From assembly GCA_027596035.1 (NCBI GenBank), contig JADGJA010000199.1:1-31050 (forward strand): 31,050 nucleotides of DNA, written 5' to 3'. The translations under genes were made by a program, and so were the position numbers. Origin of the DNA: Thoreauomyces humboldtii. Taxonomy: Eukaryota > Chytridiomycota > Chytridiomycetes > Spizellomycetales > Powellomycetaceae. This document shows positions 17,216 to 26,141 of this stretch, one piece after another (positions within the stretch are counted from its first letter, which is position 1; each line of letters opens with the position of its first letter). Under the pieces are notes generated by a model. The model ran no database searches. It saw only the letters and a program-made list of their open reading frames with translations, and was not told the DNA's origin.

Positions 17216-20183
17216 ATGCATAGCGAGTTCACCGACACGACCCTTTCACCTCGATCCGCCCGGTCGGCCCTTCCATCTCCACTGCAGGGTCCTCCCATGA
17301 TGATGCAAGCTGCTCCGCTGCATCGACGCGAGCATTCCAGCGCATCCGGAAACTCCGTGACCAACCTGGAGGAAGTCGACGACGAGCCTGCTTTCAGACA
17401 CACCATCGAAACGCTGGAGAAGAGAACGGTCTCTCTGAAGCATAGCCTGAAGCAGGCCAACAAGCACATGCGTCATTACATCGAGACGGGACGAACTTTC
17501 AAGCAAGCTGGGAAGGAACTGAGCGAAGCGATCGGAGACATTCCGAACGTGGATGCTGCAGTTGTCAACATGCTAAAAGAGGTCGCGGAAGCTATCGACA
17601 GGCAGATGGACAACATGCTGCAACAAGTTGAAAATCTGGTTCTGGTGCAGTCTGATGCGATGTACGCGGACATTAAAGAGACGGAGAGCCAAAAGAAGGT
17701 TTTTGATCAAGAGTTCAAGGTTCGCTTCAGTGTAGAGTTTGTCCCCGGCTGGAGTCCCTGAACTTACTCGAGTGCTCCAGGAATTCAACAATTCGGAACA
17801 AAAGTATCTATCTATGCGTGGTCAGAAGCAAAAGCTTTCCGAGGCTGATACAAAGTGGCATGAGAAAAAGAAGAACTATGAGCTCAAAAGGTACGGATGA
17901 GCATAGTCACCATGGCTCTGGATCTTTTCCTCATGATTCCGGATCCCAATTATAGGCTGGATTACTACTGCCACCTCAAAGATCTGCATGGCGCACATAT
18001 GGAAGGCATACTGGACATTAATTTGATTGTGTTGGCCGAGAAACAAGTATGCGGGCGCCGCTTATTGTTTCCATTTCATATTCTGATATGTCTGGGTTGA
18101 AAGGTTGGGTTCTACAAGTCGGTCGCGGAGAAGCTATTGAAGAAAAGCGACGAGCTGGCCATTCTCTCAACAAAATGGAAGGAAGTCAACGAAAAGTCAA
18201 ATGAGGAAAAGCGGGGACGAGATGAGAGACGCAAGCTCATCGAATCGAAGGCGCAGCTGTATACGGAGGGTGGCCAAAATGAGGGCGCTTTCAGTGATCC
18301 AGAGGATGATAGCATTGTCAACACGAAATTCAAGGGAATTAGAGACCTAGTCCAAGTCCATGATTCCGACACCGCGGCCTTTGGTAGACGACGCAAGGTT
18401 TGACTTGACGTCCACTCCTGCGTCTGGTTTGGCTCAGACTAACCTCTCAGTCAAGGGATATCTGTGGGTGGCAGCCGTGTCAGATAAAGCTCCTAATGGA
18501 CAACCAAAGGCTGGGGCTGGACAGCTCAATTGGAAGAAGCTTTGGTGCGTGCTACAGAAAGGCATACTCAAGGGTGAGTTCCCCAAATCGTTGCAATTTG
18601 CTGCAAGATTATTCAATAAACTCTTCTCCAGAATACAATTTGAAGCGGAACCAGACCGAGGAAACGTTTACGACAAACCTTCGTCTTTGTACCATACGAG
18701 ACTCTAGAAACACCGACCGCCGCTTCTCGTTCGAGATCATATCAGGAGGCGGTGGCAAGTTAGGGAAGCGGCTATATCAGGCTACCGACGCGGAAGACAT
18801 GAAGGCTTGGATGGTGGTGGTGCAGAACAGTATCCAGGGAATGCTGAGTGGCACGCAAACTATGAGCGATACATTTGCCCCCGAGTTTGGACTCGGTCCA
18901 CACGGGGAAATCAGTCGTATGGGTCCCAGTTCAGAAATGGTCTGGGGCGTCGACGAACCTACCGGACCGATACAGGCTCTCGAGACGCTTAGAGAAGCGG
19001 ACCCTGGCAATTACGGTAAGTCTGTTCCTTAACTCTTGCCGTCTGTAGCCACCACTGGCTAAATCCCATACTAGCTTGCGCGGAGTGCTCTGCCAAGAAC
19101 CCTGATTGGATTAGCATTAACTTGGGGTGCATTATCTGCATTGGTACGTATATAAAGCGCACCTCTGTTTTCTCTCTTACACACTGACAAAACCACCTCT
19201 AGACTGCTCTGGCAGTCATCGCAAAATGGGCACTCATATCACAAAGGTACTCAAGCTTTGTAAGCGCGAACATTTCGACAAACTTGCAGACTTATCATGA
19301 TGTGTAGGTCCGATCCTTGACATTAGATCAGTCATGGACACCTGAGCTTATCGCCATGTTGAGAACACTTGGAAACACAAAAGTGAACGCTATCTGGGAA
19401 GCCGACCTGTCACAGAACCTAAAGCCAACTGCGCGCGACCCCCGGGACGTAAAAGAAAAGTTCATCAATGACAAATACATAGGGAGGCTCTTCGTGGAAC
19501 GTCCGCCAACCCAAGATCCCTCGATTAATCCATCGACGATACTGTTTCGATCTGCAGCTGAGCGAGACATCATCGGAATGATGAGAGCAATATCACTAGG
19601 GGTGGATGTCAACTCTCAGCCATCTGATCAGCTCCCACTACTTCTTGTAGTTCTGGGGTATCCGTCTCACCCACCACCCGTACCTCCAAGGCGAGAGAGT
19701 TCAATTACTCTCTCATCCCCCCCATCTGCCACCTCTCCGTCTTTTCCATCGACACAAGCTCACCTTCGGGCAGCTGAGTTCGTCATCCAGCACGGTGTGA
19801 ATTTGAATGCTGTCAACACGCTACCCGAGGCGTCCGCACGGATCACTCCACCAGGAACAGCCATGACTCCCAAGAGCAATCTTTCTGCGCTTCACTACGC
19901 AGCAGCTTATCACGATCTTGAAACATTGTCTTTCCTGGTGATGAAAGGAGCAGACGTTTTGCAGAAGGTAGGAAACGCATCCAATCCCATTGCGTTGTTT
20001 TTGCTAGCCAGCTAAGCTTCTTGTGGGCAGGATGCCGCTGGACGGACGCCTTTGGACCTCGTCGAGCTGAATCGCTCAAAAACTCCACTACCACAGCTAC
20101 CCCGATTGCCAGGTGCAGATCTGGACCAGGGGTCCGCTTGCGCGGAACGACTTGCGCAGGCTATCGACAAGCAGTCTCGATGA
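17216..20183 (+). CDS. BAR-PH-ArfGAP-ankyrin protein (ACAP/centaurin-beta type)
   Basis: GTPase-activating protein for ARF-family GTPases that couples membrane curvature and phosphoinositide binding to coat or endosomal traffic. Ten exons: 17216-17719, 17781-17890, 17956-18046, 18104-18397, 18438-18573, 18632-19015, 19075-19143, 19203-19246, 19308-19967, 20031-20183; 814 residues. After a Ser/Pro-rich head come a BAR domain (about 55-300, coiled-coil helices), a PH domain (about 338-440, KGYLWVAAV to DAEDMKAWMVVVQNSIQ), an ArfGAP zinc finger, and ankyrin-type repeats (about 640-790, SALHYAAAYHDLETLSFLV, AAGRTPLDLV). The finger is C508-x2-C511-x16-C528-x2-C531, and Arg536 in GSHRKMG is the catalytic arginine finger. 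The 40-nt intron before the PH domain (18398-18437) has a phase-compatible alternative: donor GTAGAC inside exon 4 with acceptor 18450. The first ATG in frame is 17216. Confidence 0.92.
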
Positions 20184-20428
20184 ACAGTACCTCTGAAAAC
20201 GAGGTTTACCTTCTGAAGCACGATTTTGATCTCCTATCCTTTGCGTTGTACTCTGACCTTCCTTTTGAATATAACTGCCGTTTTGTATCAACTGCCGACT
20301 AGTCGCCTTTCGCGCTTACCTGACTGAGTGTCGGTGGGAGCGGAGTTGACGGTTCGACAGGCATCGGACCTGCACAGCGCACAGCCTTCAAAAATGGCTC
20401 GTATACAAAAGTAATCAAGGATATCGAC
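20184..20428. other. Intergenic region ArfGAP to GPI-type protein gene
   Basis: The 245 bases hold the ArfGAP 3' UTR and the promoter of the next plus-strand gene. No clear TATA box or gene is visible. Confidence 0.4.
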
Positions 20429-22204
20429 ATGAAAGCTTCCGGACTGAACAACCTCCTTGCGATCGCTAGTGTACTACCACTAGTTGCGGCCAACGCTTGG
20501 GTCAACCTCCAGGTGTTTTCCTCGCCCGGATGCACCGGAAAGATTCTGGGGTTCCAGCATGTGGACATCACCAGCTCCTTTACTGCATTCGGCGTGGAAG
20601 CGGCGATTGGCATTCCTGGATCCGCGCCGGTGAGCATTCGCATCCCTGGACAGAGCGGCGCTTGAAACGGGTGCGGATAGGTCACTGACAACATTAATCG
20701 AAGGCCACCTGCTCCACACTGATCACGGCAGCTGGGAGCTTCGGCCAGCTTGACCTATCAGCCGACGAGACCGCCGACATTGCCGAATCTGTGACTTTTC
20801 CTTCTGCGTCTTCATCGAGCGACATTACCTCTTCCACTGTCATTGGCGGACCTAGTGTTTTGGCCAACCTTGCTGGAATCTTAGCCGGGGATTGTATTCC
20901 GATTACCTCGTCCTCTCTTGGCTCTTCATACACGAGCTATATCCAGGGCGGTTGCAGTGACGCATCATCTCCGCCGGCGTTGCCAGCCAGTTATGATAAA
21001 TACGCGGTCATGACTGCCTCGGTTTCATCTAACACCTGCGACTGTAAGTTTTGACAAAGGATTAGTTGCGGAGAAGTAGAGGGAATCCTTGAGTTGACTA
21101 GTTTTCTGTAGATGCTTCTTCTTATGTTGTTCTCGGCTTCGTTGCCGACAACCAGCCCCATCCTCAGCTTGGTGGAGCGGTGACGTTCAGGGGCTTCGAT
21201 GCTTATGTATTCTCGCAGTTAGCTCTCCAAGAATATGGGACTGTGCTTTCCGTCAGCAGTGGTGGTAACCTCACGCTGCCATACCAAGTGACCGCAAGCT
21301 GCTCCGGATCTGGCGCCGCCTCGGCTCAGAATTCGATCATAACGGAGACGGTCAACATGGCCTCCTTTCCGTACGAGCTCGGCTCCGCGCTCAGCGAAGT
21401 ATGTTTGTCAGCCAACAGCACCAACGGTATTCAGATCCACGCCGCCCAGTTCTGTGCGGCCGGAACTATGGTCACGGGAGGCGGTGCGACGATCTTGGAC
21501 AGCTCAGCGCCGACCAGTATCGTCAAGTGTAGGTTCATTTCCTGATCTTTGCGAAAGGTGTACGCATGACTCTGATGGTGATTGCATGACTCTTAGCTTT
21601 TCACGCCGGGCAGATCAGCCCCGTGTCGTACGGTCAGGGCGGTCTTTCTCTCGGCGTGTCAAGTTCGGCCAGCCTTGCAGTTCAAGTTAACTTCAGCAGC
21701 ACCCCGGTCATCGCAACCACGACACCGGCGTCTGCCTTCAATGTCTTCTATCAGATCGGTGTTGATAACTCTGCCGCCATGTCCACCGCAATGCTCAACT
21801 TCAGTTTTACTCCAGCTCGTACGTTGCGACATTGAATGCGAGGTCAACTTCGTCGCCCTCTGTCAAGAAATAAAAAAAACTGACGTGACTTCTCAGAGCT
21901 TTCTGCCTTCGGCAATTACTCTACCGCAAACCTGAAATGGGCCAAGTACGACACGACCCTTTCACCTCCGGCTTGGAGCGTGAAGTCGGACTCCATGGTT
22001 CAGGGCTCGAGCGTTGTTTTCAACACTACCGGATTTTCCGAATGGGTAGGGGTTTCTTGACTGCCAGTCACTTTCGGATAGCGTGCTGATCATCACCTCT
22101 CGCAGACCGTCGTGTACGCAGGCACGATATCGGGGTCGCTAGCCCTCGCGCCGTCGCTCTTGGTTTGGGGAACGGTCTTCCTCTGTACTTCTTGGTTCCT
22201 GTGA
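20429..22204 (+). CDS. Secreted, probably GPI-anchored cell-surface protein
   Basis: I do not recognise the family. Six exons: 20429-20629, 20704-21043, 21112-21528, 21597-21818, 21897-22045, 22106-22204, all phases consistent, giving 475 residues. The N-terminus is a signal peptide (MKASGLNNLLAIASVLPLVAANAW). The long middle is Ser/Thr/Ala/Gly-rich with scattered cysteines, several N-glycosylation sequons (NLT, NST, NFS, NYS, NTT) and strand-like segments. The last about 25 residues are hydrophobic with no charged tail (SLALAPSLLVWGTVFLCTSWFL) after a small-residue stretch AGTISGS, the pattern of a GPI-attachment signal. It is therefore probably a cell-wall or plasma-membrane surface glycoprotein. 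The exact omega site is not decided. Convergent with the FET-like gene. Confidence 0.82.
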
Positions 22205-22486
22205 CCGTGCGTGAAGAATGATAGAGTCGGTCGGCTGGAATTGACAGGCGCCTTTCCCCTTCGCCATGCATGTTGTGCACGCCTCATCCTACCAAAGAGA
22301 CATTGGGTTGCCGGAGGGTTGGGTCACACGGAAAATTATGCGAATGTGTACGTACACTTCGTGGACTTGGGAATTTGGAAAGCAGTTGTGTGATATACGG
22401 GTTTGCGTTCTCTGCACTCTTTCCTTCCTTGTTTGATGAAAAAAAAAAAGAAAGAAGCGCCTTTCACGTACAAAGATATCCGACAT
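22205..22486. other. Intergenic region between convergent GPI-type and FET-like genes
   Basis: The 282 bases hold both 3' ends, including a short A-run near 22440 that could mark the 3' UTR of the FET-like gene. I see no gene. Confidence 0.4.
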
Positions 22487-24203
22487 CTAGTATGGGCGGT
22501 CACGTCTCTCCCGACGGTCGTCAGCTCGGTCGCTTCCACGATCGTAGCCCCCGGAACCACCACCGTATCCCGACGAAGACCCGCGACCGCCACCGTAATC
22601 GCCGCGACCTCCACCCGCTCCTCCACCGCGGCCTCCTGAGCTGTATCCCCCGCCACCGCCACCACCGGGCTTTGGTGCTGAACACTTGTTGCAGCTTGTC
22701 CTATAGGCGAAATTGGTGTTCCCGCAACTTAATGAGGAAAGATTAGTATCCGGTATGGACGTCCTTGACATATAATTGATCACTTACTCGCATGCCCAAT
22801 CACCGTCACGACCAGGCGGGCCGCCTCTTCCGCCGCCTGAAGGAGGGGGTCCTCCGGCGGAACCGCCGCCTCCGCCGCCTCCCGGCTTAGGTGCCTGGCA
22901 TCGGTTGCATGAATCCCTCCATGCTTCAAATACTAGTTAGCATCATAAAATGACCAGGTTGCAGTGCGACCCGAATCCTCACCAAAGTTTGTGTTTCCAC
23001 AAGTGCAGGGCCAATCACCCTCCTTTCCACTGTCCCGAGGTGGGCCGCCACTGAAACCGCCGCGACCGCCGCCACGGCCTCCGCGACCGCCTCGCGTGGC
23101 CCAGCCTCCCGGCGGAGGAGCCTTTGCTTCGGCGCGTTCGACTTTAATAGTAGACCCCTCGAATTGCTTTCCTATTGACTGACCGTATGAGAGAAACTTC
23201 ATTTCAAGGAAAAGGGAATGAGAAACATACCGTTGAACCAGTTGATTGCACCTTCACAGGAATGAGGGTCCTCGTAGGTTACAGTTGCATCACCTTTGGG
23301 CACTCCGGTGGATTTGTCCCGGTAGACCCAAACCTTCGGCTTTGGACCCTTTCGGTCTTTCTTGTCCATCTATGCCAAATAAAAATGCTTAGCTCGTGGT
23401 CACATCAAGAAGTTGCGAGGGAAACAAATTCCCACCTTGATCACGCCAATACTTCCGAAGTGATCTGAGGTAAATTCGGTCGCCGGATTAGCTCTTTTCC
23501 AAGGAGGCGAGATGTGACATGGCTATCGTACCAATCAGTTTCTGGTCCGTGATATGCTTGGGCAGGTTCGAGATGTAGATGGTGTCGGTGCTCGCCTGTT
23601 TGCCGCTATCTGGGAGCAGCAACGTGGTATTAGTACCATGACATGAATGCCCGCCGAGAACGTAAGCATCTCACCGCTGCCACCACCACCACCACCACCA
23701 CCAGGATAGCCTGCGCTGTTGCCTCCAGGGTAACCTCCTCCGCTGGAGTAGCCAGCCGCAGCGCCTCCACCACTTGAGTATCCGCCGGCGCCGCCGCCGC
23801 CACCTCCACCGCCGTACGAGTCGGCACGATATCCGGATGACTGTCCATAACCTCCAGCAGCCGAGCCACCGCCTGTTGATGGGTTTCGAGGGACTGGCTC
23901 AATACATTGCTACGGCTTTCGTTTCGAACTCCCGCCCAGCGATTGGAGATCGGCGTGGGAGCGGGGGACTCGGTGAAAAAACTGCGAAGATCATTTACCG
24001 GGAGCACCGTTGGCATCGTAGCCACCTTGAGAGTAACCTCCAGCACCGCTACCGCCTCCGTATTGATCGTAACCGCCGGGCTTCTGGCTGTACGAATCTT
24101 GTCCACCGCCGTACGAAGGCTTTGCATCGTAACCGCCGCCTCCACCGCCGCCCGAATAGGAGGATCCGCCGGTCGGAGCGTTGTAGTCTCGTCGATCAGA
24201 CAT
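22487..24203 (-). CDS. FET/TAF15-like RNA-binding protein with RRM, RGG and two RanBP2 zinc fingers
   Basis: RNA-binding protein resembling FUS/EWS/TAF15, expected in the nucleus in transcription-coupled RNA processing. Eight exons on the minus strand: 24203-23999, 23872-23675, 23609-23532, 23464-23436, 23369-23231, 23171-22983, 22923-22788, 22727-22487; 404 residues. Residues 1-135 are a Gly/Tyr/Ser-rich prion-like region. The RRM (about 140-232) has RNP2 TIYISNL, the FET-type IGVIKMDKKDRKG and RNP1-like KGDATVTY. An RGG box follows (TRGGRGGRGGGRGG), then zinc finger 1 (269-290, DWPCTCGNTNFAWRDSCNRC), a Gly/Pro linker, zinc finger 2 (DWACDCGNTNFAYRTSCNKC, about 321-340) and a C-terminal Gly/Arg-rich tail. 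FUS, EWS and TAF15 have one such finger; this has two, both with C-x-C instead of C-x(2-4)-C. Divergent from OST5 over 205 bases. Confidence 0.93.
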
Positions 24204-24408
24204 GGCAACTAGTGGCGAGAGCAAGGCAAATCCTCGATTATGTGGGAGTTACGGGTTGCCTGAGATGCGCGAATTAGAAAAGGGAATCTTAGGTGATCTC
24301 TTTTGGTTCGCACTTCGCAGTTGACAAAAACGCTTGAGCGAAACGCTCTTTCGCCATCGTCCACCACCCCCTTCGCACCTTTCCTCACACCACTCTCGGC
24401 TCTCAAGG
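24204..24408. promoter_or_regulatory. Compact bidirectional promoter, FET-like gene / OST5
   Basis: Only 205 bases separate the start codons of two divergent genes, so the promoters must share sequence. A CT/CA-rich block lies just before the OST5 ATG. No TATA box is seen on either side, which fits steadily expressed genes. Confidence 0.55.
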
Positions 24409-24867
24409 ATGGTAAGGGCAACGGCGACACGTCTAGACTCGAATCGCTTAGAGTGAGCGCGTCTGATACCGTTCTTGCAGAGTCTCGACTGGAATTCCCC
24501 TACTCTTCACACATACGTGCCGCCGGTACCACCAGCAGCTTTTGCGAGCATCGCCGTATCTTTGCTGGTGGCTGCTTTTTCGCTGGGCTCGGTGTTTTTC
24601 ATGTACGTGAAGAGCTGGCAAACGTGGATCCCTGCGCCGTGACAGTTGATGACCTTTGGATTCGCAGCCAGCAAGTGAGCTCGACGAAATACTCGCGCAG
24701 TGCGGCAACTGAGATCGCCGTCGCGGTCCCCTCAGCGTTCATGTTTGGTAAGGGGAAACGGTTCACCGTAGCAACCCCCTAGCTAGCCTGGAGACATCTA
24801 ACGTACCCTTTTGATATCAGGATTTGGATTCGTAGCCCTGTTTCTGGCCGTTGGCATATACGTTTGA
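24409..24867 (+). CDS. OST5: Oligosaccharyltransferase subunit Ost5 / TMEM258 homologue
   Basis: Small membrane subunit of the ER oligosaccharyltransferase, which transfers the dolichol-linked glycan to Asn of nascent proteins. Four exons: 24409-24411, 24481-24602, 24668-24747, 24821-24867; 83 residues, against 79 for human TMEM258. Exon 1 codes only for the initiator Met: ATG is followed at once by GTAAGG. The protein then runs SLDWNSPTLHTYVPPVPPAA, a first membrane helix (about 19-41), the loop SSTKYSRSAATEI and a second helix ending GFGFVALFLAVGIYV. The STKY loop and the final GIYV match TMEM258 closely. Exon 2 ends at a GTACGT donor in phase 2; the neighbouring in-phase GTGAAG does not restore the loop frame. 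Because it is short and split, simple ORF calling misses this gene. Confidence 0.9.
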
Positions 24868-26141
24868 TTGACGCGGGGAGATGCTGCTCAACGTTCGCCC
24901 GCCAACTTGTACATACACGATGGATCCCTCCCACGACCCTCAGTGCGACTTCATCATTGGAGCCAGTTCAACGATGGCACCTCCGGGGCCGTATCCTGTT
25001 GACGGGCCTTTCCAGCCATTACCGCGGGCTCGCAACCTTAGGCGATACGGAATGCATCGAGGTTGCGCGCGTGACGTGCAGCTTTGTAAAGCTTACCAGG
25101 GCCACTTCAATCTGCATGCTGATGCCCACTGACGAATACATCGACCCGTACTTCCTCAGGGGGAATGTATATACGGATTGCATGTGGAACTACATGTCTC
25201 GGAACGAGGCTTAGATCCACCAGCGGAGACATGCTTCCTATATCGATATCGAAAACCCGAACGTATTCATATCCATGTGGGTCTAAGATGACGCCGAGCG
25301 TGACCGCTGACTGGTAATAGATTGCAACGTGAAGAACTTGCGGTGTGGCTGGCGCTTCCAGCTGTCTCTGATCTGGATTGGTTGTTCTCGGATCCCCAAA
25401 ACCACCGAGACAAAACATATCATACAATTGGCAAGGCTCCTAAGGGGCAGCGCTCCAATGAAGCCATGCGAGCTATACAGCAGCCTCATAACGATCAAAA
25501 GGATGTACCTTCGTGCAAGTGATCAAGAGGACGGAGAAAGTCCCCAAAACAGCCTCGTCGAAAGGCCCCTACGCGATCTCCCGTGACTCTTCACGGGAAA
25601 TTCAGGGAATGATTCATGTTGGCACTTTTTGACTATGCGAAACCAAGGGGAGGTCGCCATAGCTTCGAAAGGGCCGGTACAATAGTCTGGACACGACGAA
25701 CAAGTAAGCGGCAAAAGTTGGACGTGATGGCCTCTGATCCATCTCCGTCCCCAGGTTGCAAAGTCATCTCCCGGACGACCGAGAGAAGACTACACAAACA
25801 CGAAAGGAATGTAGAAGAAAGGAGGCCATTAGGTGCAGCGTGCGTTGAGCCTGCTCGTCGGTAGAGTCGATGCGGGGGGTTGGCAAAGCGTGCGAAGAAG
25901 ATCTTGCGCTTTTATACGCATGAGGGGAAGAAAAAGGTGCACAGCGAGTCACCAGCCACCCACCCGACACCTTGCGTACCGGTTACCGGGAAACGAGTCC
26001 GTCGCGGCCCAGCACCACGGCTCACGCTCCTGTTTTCCTTCTTTTTTCGTTTTGGGACTTGCTCTCACACTCCCCCAGTCCGCAACACCCCCCAGACACC
26101 TGTACTATACTTCACATTCGAAGGTGCCAGCAGCTCTCATC
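24868..26141. other. 1.27 kb region without a supported gene
   Basis: Between OST5 and DBP7 I find only short open frames without family resemblance, including 25107-25427 on the minus strand and 25616-25864 on the plus strand. A perfect 8-bp hairpin with a CTCT loop lies at 25579-25598. The last 300 bases stay open in the DBP7 frame and contain an in-frame ATG at 25920, but I read this as the DBP7 leader. A non-coding RNA or a small spliced gene cannot be excluded. Confidence 0.4.
25579..25598. repeat. Perfect 8-bp inverted repeat with 4-nt loop
   Basis: TCCCGTGA, loop CTCT, TCACGGGA. The stem is perfect and GC-rich. It sits in an otherwise featureless intergenic region; it could be a regulatory hairpin or chance. 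Confidence 0.45.

Noticed and set aside
25107..25427. 106-residue minus-strand frame between OST5 and DBP7
   Set aside because: No homologous motif and no phase-compatible neighbouring exons that extend it into a convincing protein.
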